NCBI RefSeq assembly: GCF_036323735.1
Contig: NC_086031.1
Span: 50,191,225-50,255,224, forward strand
Length of the DNA: 64,000 nt
Reading direction: 5' to 3'
From: Rattus norvegicus
Taxonomy: Eukaryota; Chordata; Mammalia; Rodentia; Muridae
Every line of letters starts with the position of its first letter. The first letter of the stretch is position 1. Of this stretch, positions 43,748-53,260 are shown in pieces. The position numbers were made by a program, and so were the translations under genes. The notes beneath the pieces are model-generated. The model was given only the letters and a program-made list of their open reading frames with translations, searched no databases and had not been told where the DNA came from.

Positions 43748-46700
43748 GCAAAACAAAAAACAAACAAACGAAAACAGAGTAAGAAACTCTCTGCAGGGGG
43801 CATCTTAGGGACCGTAGGCTCTCAGAATCATTGCTCTCCTGACACACACATGAATGAACACCATAGCCTCAGTCTCCCAGACTAGGATCTAAAAACCTCA
43901 GACTGAGCTGGGGGTTGTGGCAGGCACCAGTAGCGACTTGCAGTCCCAACTACTGGGATCTGAGGCAGGAGGATCACAGGAGCTGGTAGACTGAGGATCA
44001 GCCTGGGCAACAGAGTAAACCTGAGCAAACAGACTGAGCAAACAAAAACAATAAAAACAGAAGGAAAAGACTGCTGGGAGTTGTTGGAACTCATTGGCCG
44101 ACTACAAGCCAGAGGTCTTGGGTTTAAAACCCAAGACACCTAGAAAAGGACCTAGAAAAGAAACAAAACCAAAGGGACAACAGAAACAGGCCAGGGTGCT
44201 TTTGCAGAGACTCCAGGGCGCTGGGAAGAAAGAAGATAGCGCTGATTTCTTTTAATCCCAGCCACATTAAGAGCACCACACGCCGGTTGCAGTCTACAGT
44301 TGTTCCCTATTCCACACAACAGTAGCAGCAACCTTAACTCACTCTCCACACTCACTAAAATGGACCTTGGTCCAGGCAAAAAGTCAGCCTCCGGGCTCTC
44401 TGTCCATGGACCCTCAAGCAAACAAAAATTTGCTTAAAATACATTGCTTTCGAGTGGCAGCAGCGCTGAGGCTGCCTGCTGCCTGCTCCCAGAGGCTAGA
44501 AGGATACAGCGGACTGGCCTGCATCTCTCAGATCTTTGTCTCCTCACCTCCCACCCTCCACCTCTGGGACCCAGGTATCAGGTCTCAATATAGACCCAAG
44601 CTGCTTCCTTCTCCCAGCCCCCATGCAACACTGTCCTCGCTCTCCGTGCCCTAGCTGGCTGTTAAGCATCTCCCGTGTCACAGGCTGCCACCACCCTTCA
44701 CCAACAACCCCATTCCTTCTACACACAAAACCCCCTCCCATACCTTCACATTCCTGTACACACCCTCTTTCCAAACAATGCTAGCCCCAGAGTCCCTCAG
44801 GCTGACCACCTCCTCCAAGCAGAAGCTGAAGGGCCCTCACAGGGGACAGACCCTCCCCACTGTGGTGCTCTCTGAACCTCCCAAAAAAACCGCACGGCCC
44901 TTCCGATCTCCCCCATAAAGTCCTCCACAAGACTGAAGTCCCTTCCCATCCCCCAACAGGTTTTCGTGTTCTTCCAGCGTCTGAAAGGGCTTGAGCTGCC
45001 TAGGCCCCTCCCCCAGCTCCAACTGGGGACTGTGCTGGAGTTTCTAGAATCAGCTAATAGCTCCATTTTTAGTGTATAAAATTAAGAGGCCAATTACGAA
45101 GTCCGGTTATGCTGAAATACAGTTCTGAAACTATAAAAACATATCACGTACGCTTCATTGTTAACATTAAACAGGACCCAGCAACGGGTCGTCCCAAACA
45201 ACCGATGAATGAAACTCTTTACATATAACCGACCTCAAGGGAAAGTCATAGGCACTGCTACTGCTGCTGCTGCCTGAGGTGTAAGTTTTAGACTCAACTG
45301 AGAACTCTGGCCTCAGGTAACCTCATCTGAATTCAGGGACAAAAAGCAAAATCGGGTTAAGGCCTGTACACACCAGGACATAAATTCTTTAAACTGTCTT
45401 CCAGGAAAAGCCTCCAGGCCTTCACTAATGATTCTCAGTGCTCAAAAACCAGCTTTTCAAGAACGGACTTGAGCAGAAGCCGGGTCACTGACATCATAAA
45501 CCCAAATCCCCTCTAGCAGAACATAACCGCCACCCAAACCCACCCCAAGAAATATGCAACCTGCAAAGAGGCAAGCCCGGCAGCCAATCAGCAGTTCCCT
45601 CACTCTTCTCTGCCCACCGATCAGGGAGGAAGACTTCTCCTCAGGGCCTCCTGCAGGTCAGCTGTGCAGCTGAGCTTTTTCTCTTTTTGCAGAAACTCAG
45701 CGCTGGCACGGGCCTCCATTGAAGATGGGTAGCAGTCCGTCGCTCAGTATTGGACTTACAGACCAACCTGCTTGCACTGATCCTTAACTGTTAAATACTC
45801 CAAGTCTACACTCAGTATTCCCCAACCCCCTAGAATCTAGGGTTTGGAATTAGGCTGACAAGCCAACAGTCCTCCGGTCAAGATGAGTATTGAGGGAAGA
45901 CAACACCAAAGGATAGGTGATCCGGAGGTAGCATGGAACTTGGAACTCAGCACCCAACTCTAGGAAGCAGGTAGCTGACACTTTCCCTGATCCCAGATCC
46001 CAGAGCACTAGTTACAAGGACAGGTGAAGAAGTGAGGTTTCCTTGCAGTGGAATTCCATCTAGAAGGCAGCCCTTTCCACGAAAACCACCTCTTCAAAAC
46101 CTTTCGCGTCCAAACTCTTGCACAGACCTGTAACCAAACATACTCCACTCTCTCCGCTGCCCCTAAAGTTGCTTCCAAGTTTCCTGTGATACTTTAGGAG
46201 TCAAAGTTTTTTTTAAACCAAGTTCTTCAACCTTACCACAGCACTCAGCAAAGTACAGCCACCAGCATTCCCGCAATTACAAATCAATGGCCAGTCCCAG
46301 CAACTCACAGCCGGGGCGGGGGGGGGGGGACCACGGGAAATAGTCGGGGACTCTCTGGGCAGGAGAGGTGGAAGAATATCTCGTTTGCTTTCTCCACTCT
46401 CCTCTCTGGCCACTAGGAATGGTGTTCACCTCAACTAAGCTAGGATGGAGAACTCGAGGTAACAGAAGATGCACCCTGAAATAAACCTCTAAGGCTCTCC
46501 GTAAAAAACCCCTTTGTCCTGCCCCCCCAGCCCCTCCCCCACCGCGCCCTCTCCTTCCAGGCTGGCCTGGGACTCGGGCTTCTTTTGTTTGCCTGCTTTC
46601 TGCCTTCTCGGAACCTGGCCAGGAGATCCACCGGTCCGGGGAGAGAGTCGAAGGAGAAAGGTTGGCGGTTGGAAACGGCTTTGGGGTGGAAATCCGGGAA

Positions 46701-47031
46701 TTCTCAACCCTTTGGAAAAATTACCCCCTTTCCCTGCAAGACTCCCTCTGCAGAGGATGAAGACCGAGGTTCAGGAGCTCGATTCCCCCCAGTTCTCCCG
46801 CGCTCCGTTCACTAAGTTTCTGCCTTACCTGTCCCACCGAGCTCTGGCGCCCCGCGCCTGCCCCCGCGCCCCCTGAGCCCGTCGCGCAGCTTCAGGACCT
46901 GTTGGTCCCGCCCATCTTCCCTCTCCCCAAGGCTCCCCCGGTCCTCCCCTCCCCGGAGGTATTTCATTTAACTTCGGCATTTGCAGCATCCCAAATGTTA
47001 AAGATCCCAAGACATCTGTCCCCTGGGGCAT
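26935..47031 (-). CDS. Inava: Inava gene (innate immunity activator / C1orf106), whole locus
   Basis: Ten coding exons on the minus strand, at 46829-47031, 40406-40554, 39692-39816, 39080-39196, 38239-38461, 33928-33981, 32983-33193, 32584-32757, 29148-29832 and 27694-27786. All junctions are GT-AG and phase-consistent. From the ATG at 46989 the product is 663 residues, about the length I recall for the human protein. In the family, INAVA is a cytosolic/junctional adaptor. Its CUPID domain binds cytohesin ARF-GEFs and controls their ubiquitination, which supports epithelial junction integrity and innate receptor signalling; the human gene is a known inflammatory bowel disease risk locus. Visible features are an acidic Ser/Asp-rich N-terminal stretch (exon 2), a Leu/Arg/Glu-rich helical CUPID region (about residues 112-250) and a long Pro/Ser/Arg-rich disordered tail ending in GEIISQV. 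Promoter is CpG-rich; the 3' UTR ends near 26935. Identification is from recognised homology, not a search. Confidence 0.93.
26954..26959 (-). terminator. Inava polyadenylation signal AATAAA
   Basis: TTTATT on the plus strand reads AATAAA on the minus strand, about 735 bases after the Inava stop. It is the first canonical signal I noticed downstream of the stop. Confidence 0.65.
27694..27786 (-). CDS. Inava: Inava exon 10 (last coding exon)
   Basis: 30 codons plus TAA. Encodes VPPVCVLRRSPDGAPVQVFV then PENGEIISQV, matching the remembered human C-terminus, which may be a PDZ-ligand-like tail (class I/II ambiguous). Acceptor GGGACAG; phase 0 with exon 9. Confidence 0.92.
   Translation of the reverse strand: MPPVCVLRRSPDGAPVQVFVPENGEIISQV
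28452..28516 (+). repeat. (CA)n with (CG)n core
   Basis: CA units interrupted by CGCGCGC, in Inava intron 9. Confidence 0.93.
29148..29832 (-). CDS. Inava: Inava exon 9 (largest coding exon)
   Basis: Encodes 228 residues of the C-terminal half. Blocks include FPRRRPTHYTVTVPDSCF, CHSCSEDSGSDVSSISHPTS, PKLLLPAGYFPTGRYVMVAE, RYQRLVPSHSRIVRTPSLKD and ELKWWHERARLRSSRPHSL. It is largely disordered, Ser/Arg/Pro-rich, with 14-3-3-like and kinase-like sites by eye. The GTG at 29831 is an ordinary Val codon, not a start. Acceptor TTCAG, donor GTACAG. Confidence 0.94.
30325..30545 (-). repeat. B3/B2 SINE and poly(T)
   Basis: Reverse SINE with GGGACTGGAGTTACAGTTGT and GCTCTTAACCACCGAGCCAT, then T18 at about 30525-30542. 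Confidence 0.8.
31090..31460 (+). repeat. MaLR/LTR-like rodent repeat (tentative)
   Basis: Has the motif order seen in other copies at 57780-58140: GTCAATGTGATAGGCTCTCG, ACCCACCCTAAATATGGGTG, and near the end CTTCCTTAAGTTGCTCTTGT. Family name uncertain. Confidence 0.4.
31820..31958 (-). repeat. B1 SINE
   Basis: TTTTGAGACAGGGTCTCTCA through CTGAGTGCTGGGAGCAGCAT. Confidence 0.85.
32080..32272 (-). repeat. URR1-like DNA transposon
   Basis: Reverse copy of the repeat at 9229-9446 (CTACGTCACAACTGCAATTT; ACCCACAGGTTGAGAAGCGC). Confidence 0.5.
32584..32757 (-). CDS. Inava: Inava exon 8
   Basis: Encodes SPATTPQDQPSPSNLWVLDA through GRRGQSQSL, with a central hydrophobic block ASYQVVPIRNVPG. The acceptor is a second NAGNAG (GCAGCAG): start at 32757 or 32754, adding or dropping one Ser. 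Donor GTAAGA. Confidence 0.9.
32983..33193 (-). CDS. Inava: Inava exon 7
   Basis: Encodes a Pro-rich disordered segment (APKPPPESPAPPSRPLPPQ) followed by the conserved NSPWKETSLDHPYEKPRKSS. 69 full codons with two bases at each end; acceptor CTGCAG, donor GTCAGA. Confidence 0.9.
33928..33981 (-). CDS. Inava: Inava exon 6 (54-bp microexon)
   Basis: Short exon encoding LSASDDSSLSDGLLLEE, an acidic Ser-rich linker matching the human protein as I recall it. Acceptor TTCCAG, donor GTGAGA. Its length is a multiple of three, so skipping would keep the reading frame. Missed by simple ORF searching because of its length; placed by phase and homology. Confidence 0.88.
35055..35205 (+). repeat. B1 SINE in Inava intron
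   Basis: TTTTAATCCCAGCACTCTGG, GTTCAAGGCCAGCCTGGTCT and CAGAGAAACCTTGTCTTGGG. Confidence 0.92.
35540..35640. repeat. T/G-rich low-complexity tract
   Basis: TTTG, TTGG and TTG units with T-runs; the associated Lys/Gln-rich minus-strand ORF is an artefact. Confidence 0.85.
36021..36120 (+). repeat. ID SINE (rat BC1-derived)
   Basis: GGGGTTGGGGATTTAGCTCA with box B CGGTCCCCAGCTCCG and an A-rich tail. Flanked by AGACCCAGCCCC/AGATCCAGCCCC (36009-36020, 36121-36132). Confidence 0.95.
38239..38461 (-). CDS. Inava: Inava exon 5 (end of CUPID region)
   Basis: Begins DPLSSLERQLALQLQITEAA and continues as a basic, coiled-coil-like helix (RRQRKH, LQEEKKLRDLQR). Ends in a Pro-rich linker with the phospho-site-like RRRNSEPPP. 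74 codons plus one base; donor GTGAGC. Confidence 0.92.
39080..39196 (-). CDS. Inava: Inava exon 4 (CUPID region)
   Basis: Exactly 39 codons, phase 0 at both ends. Contains LKPGEKAPKVRRRIGAAYKL, a very conserved segment of the family. Acceptor CTCCAG, donor GTGAGG. Confidence 0.92.
39692..39816 (-). CDS. Inava: Inava exon 3 (start of CUPID region)
   Basis: Encodes PDSPVSPMKELTNAV and then an amphipathic helical stretch rich in Leu/Glu/Arg (ALEARLEACLEELRRLCL). This is the beginning of the cytohesin-binding CUPID domain. Acceptor CTGCAG, donor GTGAGG, 41 codons plus two bases. Confidence 0.9.
40406..40554 (-). CDS. Inava: Inava exon 2
   Basis: Encodes 49 full codons and includes the conserved block MESKDEVSDSDSGIILQS, whose internal Met is a possible start for a shorter isoform. 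The donor is GTGAGT. The acceptor is a tandem NAGNAG (TAGAAG): the exon can start at 40554 (Ser-Trp junction, as I recall in human) or at 40557 (one extra residue). Confidence 0.9.
40955..41061 (+). repeat. young ID SINE in Inava intron 1
   Basis: Near-consensus ID with an uninterrupted A-tail of about 30 bases. Perfect 15-bp duplication GAAAGCACTGTGAGA at 40940-40954 and 41062-41076. Confidence 0.96.
42166..42182. promoter_or_regulatory. HNF1-like palindrome in Inava intron 1
   Basis: The stretch GTTAATTAATTATTAAC contains ATTAATTATTAAC (42170-42182). This matches the HNF1 consensus GTTAATNATTAAC at 12 of 13 positions. INAVA is an intestinal epithelial gene, so a site for this factor is plausible. 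Function is inferred. Confidence 0.4.
43215..43505 (-). promoter_or_regulatory. possible alternative Inava promoter in intron 1
   Basis: A second, smaller GC/CpG-richer patch with two CCCGCC boxes and an ETS-like ACTTCCGG (43490-43497). It lies upstream of exon 2, which contains the internal MESKDEV start used for a short isoform. Inference only. Confidence 0.25.
43697..43745 (+). repeat. (CA)n microsatellite
   Basis: Pure CA run of about 24 units in Inava intron 1. Confidence 0.95.
43905..44035 (+). repeat. old monomeric B1 (PB1-like)
   Basis: GGGGTTGTGGCAGGCACCAG, CCCAACTACTGGGATCTGAG and CAGCCTGGGCAACAGAG. Confidence 0.65.
46829..47031 (-). CDS. Inava: Inava exon 1 (coding part)
   Basis: Two in-frame ATGs are present, at 47031 and at 46989 (MLQMPKLNEIPPG). 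The second matches the start I recall for the human protein and is preferred; the first would add 14 residues. The exon is rich in Gly/Ala/Arg and ends in a canonical GTAAGG donor (phase 2). The 5' UTR extends to higher coordinates in the CpG-rich promoter; its start cannot be fixed from sequence. Confidence 0.85.
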
Positions 47032-47560
47032 ACCAAAGGCCCTGTGGAGAGAGGGGAAAATGCTAGAAGAGATTCGAGATTCTGATCCAAGAGACGGGGC
47101 GGGGCCTCACGTTGTGTTGGAACGGTGCCAGCCCCAGTGTGCACCCTGCGGGAGCAACATCGCGAGGGACGACGCTGCCCCCTATCTCCCGCATTCGGGC
47201 AGCCGCGTGATGGGACACCCCCTGCTAGACCGGTTTCTGAAGTCTGGGCGGGACGAGGCTCGACTAGAGGTCTTAGGGGCCGCCTTTCATCCCCTCGCTC
47301 TGGCCCGGCTGGGGGCAGTTTTCATTCCGAAGACCCTAGCGTGGAAGAATGAAAGGAGACGGCGCGCCCCTCCCCCTCGCCTATCCCTTCTGGCGGCCAG
47401 GGACTGCGGCTCGATCGAATCTTGGTCGCCTCGCCTCCTGAGTTCCCAGCCGTGTCCCTTTTGGGGGCGGCGGGCAGAACTCCGGCTTCGGAGGCAAGGC
47501 ACTCACTCCGGGCAGCGCCTCCTGCTGCTTGCGACGAGCCCGCGAAACCGTCCATTCATT
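46830..47560 (-). promoter_or_regulatory. CpG-rich promoter region of Inava
   Basis: By eye this is the most CpG-dense part of the window, and it spans exon 1 and the 500 bases upstream. It includes a GC box (GGGGCGGGGCC around 47096-47106, about 65 bases 5' of the upstream ATG) and many CG dinucleotides (CGCGAGGGACGACG, GGCGCGCCCC). No TATA box was seen, so dispersed initiation is expected. CpG observed/expected was not calculated. Confidence 0.65.
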
Positions 47561-47864
47561 CAAACTTGCGCTTTCCTTTTTTCCGTTGGTTCTGTTTACA
47601 TTTGTGCTGCCCTTGTCAGGGCCAAGCATGGCGGTTCCAAGTCCAGACTCCTTCACTAGAGGGTTCTTAAGTCTAGATAAAGCTAGTATGATTTTGAAAA
47701 CCAAAGAACCAAAGGATAGTGGATGTTGACCCAGGCTGCGCGTCCCCAGAGCCTGGCCAGACGAGTGTGCTTTCTAAAGAGGGACCTTGTCAGGCAGAAT
47801 GTACAAGACATCTTGGCAAAGGAACTCAGCAGGACCTTCGAGCTGTAGGAGATTTAAGATAGGG

Positions 47865-50800
47865 GTGGAGAGGAGAGAGAAGGTTTTGACAGTTACAGAA
47901 GACTGGGGGAAAGACTTTCCTGGATCTATTGGATACTGGTTCTGAACTGACACTGATCCCAGGAAATCCCAAGAAATACTGTGGCCTGCCACAGTGGCTT
48001 ATGGAGGACAGGTGATTAATGGAGATTTGGTTAATGTTCAACTCACAGTAGGTCCCCAAACTCATCCTGTGGTTATTTCCTCAGTTCCAGGATGTATAAT
48101 TGGGATAGATACACTTAGAAGATGGCAGAATTCTCACATTGGTTCCCTGTTCTGGGGAGTGAGGGCTATTATGGTTGGAAAGGCTAAATGGAAGCCTTCA
48201 GAGTTGCCTCTGCCAAAGAAAATAGTGAATCAAGAACAGTATTGTGGGCTGGAGAGATGGCTCAGCGGTTAAGAGCACTGACTGCTCTTCCAGAGGTCCT
48301 GAGTTCAATTCCCAGCAACCACATGGTGACTCACAACCATCTGTAAAGAGATCTGATGCCCTCTTCTGGTGTGTCTGAAGATAGCTACAGTGTACGCATA
48401 TACATAGAATAATAAATAATTTTTTTTAAAAAAGTATCATATCCCTGGAAGGACTGCAGAAATCAGTGTCACCACCAAGGACTTGAAAGATGCAGGGGTG
48501 GTGGTTCCCACCACATCTCCCTTTAACTCTCCTATCTGGCCAGTGCAGAAGACAGATGGATCATGGAGAATGACAGTTGACTATGGAAAACCAAATCAGG
48601 TTGTAACCCCGATTGCAGCTGCTGTACCAGATGCAGTTTCATTACTTGAGCAAATTCAGATATCTCCTGCTACCTAGTATGCAGCTATTGATCTAGCAAA
48701 TGCCTTCTTCTCAGTACTTGTCCATAAGGACCAATAGAAGCAATCTGCTTCCCGTTGGCAAGGCCAGCAGTATACCTTTACAATTTTGCCTCAAGGATAT
48801 ATTAACTCTCCTGCCCAGTGTCATAACTTAGAAGGTATCTCGACCGTCTGTCGCTTCTACAGAATATCATACTGGTGCCCTAAATTGACGACATTATGCT
48901 GATTAGACCAAGTGATCAGGAGTAGTAACCACTCTGGACTCATTGGTAATACATATGGGTATCAGAAGATGGGAAATAAATCCCAAAATTCAAGGATTGT
49001 TTATTTCAGTGAAATTCCTAGGAGTCTAGTGGTGTGGGCCTGCAGAGATATTCCTTCTAAAGTGAAAGATAAGTTATTAAACCCGGCCCCTTCCACCACC
49101 AAGAAAGAAGCACGACTTTTAGTGGGTCTATTTGGAGTCCGGGGATTTGAATGCATTACTCAGGCCCATTTACCAAGTGACTTGGAAAGCTGCTAGCTTT
49201 GTGTGGAGCCTGGAACAGGAGAGGGCTCTTCAACAGGTCCGGGCTGCTGTGCAGCTGCTCTACCACTTGGACCACATGATCCAGCTGACCCGATGGTACT
49301 GGAGGTGTCGGTGGCAGATGGAGATGCTGTTGGGAGCCTCTGGAGGCTCCTATAGGTGAATCACAGGAGAGACCTTTGGGATTTTGGAGCAAAACTCTAC
49401 CATCCTCTGCAGACAACTATTCTCCCCTTGACAAATGCTCTTGGCCTGCTATTGGGTTTTAGTAAAAACTGAATGTTTGACCATAGGACACCAGGTTACC
49501 ATGTGACCTGATCTGCCCATCATGAGCTGGGTGTTATCAGACCCTCCAAGTCGTAAAGTAGGATGTGCACAGCAGCAGTCTATTATTAAACGGAAGTGGT
49601 ATATACGTGATTGGGCAGGTCCTGAAGGCACAAGCAAGTTACATGAAGAAGTTGCCCAAATGCCCGTGGTTTCTGCTCCTGTTACAATGCTGTCTGCTGC
49701 CAAGCATGCGCCTATAGCCTCATGGGTGTTCCCTGTGATCGGCTGACCGAGGAAGAGAAGACTAGGGCCTGGTTCACTGACGGCTCTGCACGTTATGCCA
49801 GCACCACCCGGAAGTGGACAGCTGCAGCATTACAACCCCTTTCCAGGACAACCCTGAGAGATACAGGTGAAGGGAAATCTTCACAGTGGTCAGAACATCG
49901 GGCAGTACCCATGGTATTGCAGTCTGTTTGGAAGAAGAAATGGCCAGATGTACGATTGTTCACTGACTCATGGGCTGTAGCCAATGGATTGGCTGGATGG
50001 TCAGAGACTTGGAAAGATCAGGAATGGAAAATTGGTGAAAAAGACATATGGGGAAGAAGTACATGGATAGATCTCTCCAAATGGGCAAAGGATGTGAAGA
50101 TATCTGTGTCCCATGTAAATGCTCACCAAAAGGCGAGTTCAGTCAAGGAGGAGTTCAGTAATAAAGTGGATAGGATGACCCTTTATGTGGACAGTCTGCC
50201 TCTTTCCCCAGCCATCCCTGTCATTGCTCAATGGGCACATGAACAAAGTGGCCGTGGCGGCAGAGGTGGGGGTTATGCTTGGGCTCAATGACATGGACTT
50301 CCACTCACCAAGTCTGACCTGGCTACAGCAGCAGAGACCAACACTGAGCCCCAGATAGGACACCATTCCTCAAGGTGACCAGCCAGCAACCTGGTGGCAG
50401 GTTGACTACATTGGACCGCTTCCTCTGTGGAAAGGACAACATTCTGTTCTTACAGGAATAGATATTATTCAGGTTATGCACCTGCTTTCCCTGCACATAA
50501 TGCTTCTGCCAAAACCACCATCCGTGGCCTTACAGAATGCCTTATCCACTGTCATGTTATTCCACACAGTATTATGTCTGACCAAGGAACTTATTTCACA
50601 GCCAGAGAAGTGCGACAGTAGGCCCGCAATCCTGGAATCCACTGGTCTTACCATGTTCCCCACCATCCTGAAGCAGCCGGTCTCGTACAAAGATGGAGTG
50701 TTCTTTTGAAAAGTTACAGCACCAATTAGATGACAGTGTCATGGAGGACTGGGTCAGAGTTCTTCAGAAGGCCGTATATGTTTTGAATCAGTGTCCAATA

Positions 50801-51687
50801 TATGGTAGTTTCTCCCATAGCCAGGATCCACAGGTCCAGGAATTAAGGGATGGAAAAGGGAATAGTTCCACTCACTATCACTCCTAGTGACCCTCTAGGG
50901 AATTTTCTCTTTCTGTTCCTGCAATCTGAAATTCTGCTGGCCTAGAAGTGTTGGTCCCAGAGGGAGGAGTCAAGGAGCCACAACAAACATTCTATTGAAC
51001 TAGAAGCTCAGACTTTCCCCTGGTCATTAAAGGCTTCTAATGCCCTTAAACCAACAGGCTGAGAGAGAAATAACAGTGTTAGGAGGCATGAGAGCTCCTG
51101 ATTACTATGGGGAAATTGAATTGGCTCTCCACAATGGAGGTAAGAAGGATTATGTCTGGAGTGCAGGAGATCTTTTAGAGAGCCTGTTAGCACTACCATG
51201 TGCTGTGATTAAAGTCAATGGGGAACTACAACAGCCTAATCCAAGCAGGATGGCAAAGGGCACAGACCCATCAGGATTGAAGGTATGGGTCGCTCCTCCA
51301 GGAAAAGAGCCAAGACCTGCTGAGGTGACTGCAGAGGGTGGAGGAAATACAGGATGGGTAGCAGAGGAAGGTAGTTATAGAAACAATCTAAGGCCGCATG
51401 ACCAATGGCAGAAATCAGGATTGTAAGTGGCATGAGCGCTTCTGTTATATTTTGTTACTAAAAGGTTGTTTCCCAAGGGACATTGACATATTCTAAATTT
51501 ACAATGCTGTTGTGGTTGCACAAGGGATAGTTACATTATCTTAGGCATTATTATGACCTGATTATTGCTTATGCATTTACGCTTATACAAGGGATAGTTA
51601 TATCATGTTAGGCTTCTTTACGACCTGGTTATTGTTTTCACTTGGACATGAGATATGGCTTGTGTCAAGTTGACAAAGGGTGGACCG
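47865..51687 (+). mobile_element. ERVL-type endogenous retrovirus, decayed internal pol region
   Basis: Pol domains in order: aspartic protease (LLDTGSEL near 47925), RT (LPQGY motif near 48786; the IDD catalytic box near 48866 has lost its Tyr to a stop), RNase H (WFTDGSA near 49776, in a 189-codon open stretch 49722-50291), integrase (WWQVDYIGPLP near 50391) and a C-terminal dUTPase-like domain (about 51060-51270). The dUTPase and the absence of env are hallmarks of ERVL. Many stops and frameshifts; a B2 is inserted at 48247. No gag or 5' LTR recognised, so it is 5'-truncated and non-functional. Confidence 0.82.
48247..48433 (+). repeat. B2 SINE inserted in ERVL
   Basis: GGCTGGAGAGATGGCTCAGC to AATAATAAATAATTTTTTT; it splits the protease/RT region. 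Confidence 0.92.
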
Positions 51688-52174
51688 TGATAGCTAATCT
51701 CAATTGTTGATTTGACTGTATCTGGAAAGAACTACAATCCAGAAATGGGGGGAATACCTGTGACCCAGATCTTGAGGCTGGAAGACATATTCTTTTGATC
51801 CAGATCTTGAGATGGGAATGACACACGCTCTTAATCCAGATCGACGCACACCTTTAATCCAAATCTTAAGGTCCACCTTTAATCTGGGCCATACTTCCTC
51901 CTGGAGGCCTTCAGAAGGACAATGGAAGAAGGAAGAATTTGCTCTTCTTCAAATGCTTGCACTTACGTGCCAGCCTATCTGCTGGAGCCCACTTCTTTAG
52001 GATCCCAGCGCATACAGAAGACCAGTTGACTACTAGATTCTTGAACTTCCCATTCATAGCCTGCCATTGTTGGGTTAGTTGGACTGAAGCCTATAAGTCA
52101 TTCCTTAAATTCCCTTTATATTCCCTATATATTCATTCCATAAGTTCTGTAACTCTAGAGAACCCTGACTAACA
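51688..52174 (+). mobile_element. 3' LTR of the ERVL element
   Basis: Begins TGATAGCTAATCTCAATTG and ends TAGAGAACCCTGACTAACA, the TG...CA ends and terminal phrase of ERVL (MT2/MLT2-type) LTRs. About 487 bp. Lies directly 3' of the pol remnant. Confidence 0.8.
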
Positions 52175-52239
52175 CGAGACCCAAGAGGAGAAACGATGTT
52201 GGGAGCTTTTAGAGCTGAGGCAAAGGATACCTTTGGAGT

Positions 52240-52560
52240 TGCCATTATTATTTGTAGGTTACCACCGATTGCCAACTTGACAAGATCTAGACTCACCGAG
52301 GAGACAGAGAATTTCTAGACTGTGTTAGAAAGCTGTACCCTAAATATAGATGCTCTAAGTACATGGGTCCAAAGAAAAAAGAGAGAGCTAGCTGAGCAGC
52401 CAGGTTCCTTGCTTTCTGCTTCCTGAGTGTGGATACAATGTGGCCACACTCCTGCTGCCCCATCTCTGCTAGGGTAAGGGACTCTTACTTCCAAACTCTG
52501 AGCCAAAATAAATGATTCCTTCATGTCAAGTATTTTGTCACAGCAGCTAGGAAAGAGTAA
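52240..52560 (+). repeat. MaLR/LTR-like rodent repeat (tentative)
   Basis: AACTTGACAAGATCTAGACT at the start, and TGAGCCAAAATAAATGATTC followed by TTTGTCACAGCAGCTAGGAA at the end; same family as 31090 and 57780. Confidence 0.4.
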
Positions 52561-52837
52561 CAAATGGAGATAATTGGTTCCAAGAAGATAATTGGGGGCC
52601 ATTGCTGAGGTCAGCCTGACCACATGACTTGGAAGCTTTTGGAGCTGGTTTTCGGGAGGCATGTGACAGAGTTTGCAGCTGTGAACAACAGAAGCTATAG
52701 AAATGAGAATGTTGTAAATAGAGCTTAGCGGGTCATTCTGGGAGTTCAGGAGGTCAGTATTGCGGTTTGAATAGGTTTGGCCACCACATAGACTCATGTG
52801 TTTGGATGCTTGGCCCATAGAGAATGACTTTTATGAG

Positions 52838-52957
52838 GTGTGGCCTTGTTGGAGTGGATGTGGCCTTGTTGGAGTGGGTGTGGCCTTGTTGGAGTGGGTG
52901 TGGCCTTGTTGGTGTGGGTGTGGCCTTGTTGGAATGGGTGTGGCCTTGTTGGAAGAA
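52838..52957 (+). repeat. 20-bp tandem repeat, six copies
   Basis: Unit GTGTGGCCTTGTTGGAGTGG with one- or two-base variants (GGTGTGG, GGAATGG). Confidence 0.93.
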
Positions 52958-53163
52958 ATGTTACTGTGAGAACCGGGCTTTGAGGTCTCCGATGCTCAAG
53001 CTACACCAAGGGTGGGACACAGTCCCCTTCCGCTGTCTGCAGATCAAGATACAGAACTCTCAGTTACTCCGGCACCTTGTCTTCCTTCCATGATGACAAT
53101 GGACTCTGAAACTGTAAGCCAGCCCCCATTAAGTGTTTTCCTTTATAAGAGTTACATTGGTCA

Positions 53164-53260
53164 GGGGCTGGTGATTTAGCTCAGTGGTAGAGCGCTTGCC
53201 TAGCAAGCGCAAGGCCTGGGTTCTGTCCCCAGCTCCGAAAAATAGAAAAGGGAAAAAAAA
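53164..53260 (+). repeat. young ID SINE
   Basis: GGGGCTGGTGATTTAGCTCA to an A-rich tail. 17-bp duplication AAGAGTTACATTGGTCA/AAGAGTTACATTGATCA at 53147-53163 and 53261-53277. Confidence 0.95.

Larger units (their letters stand above)
41080..46825. other. Inava intron 1 (non-repeat parts)
   Basis: Largely unique sequence. Contains the HNF1-like site (42166-42182), the possible alternative promoter patch (43215-43505), a CA repeat and an old B1. No additional coding exon recognised. Confidence 0.55.

Noticed and set aside
47060..47659. 199-codon plus-strand ORF in the CpG-rich promoter
   Set aside because: GC-rich promoter DNA often has long chance ORFs; no recognisable domain and the opposite strand is the Inava 5' region.
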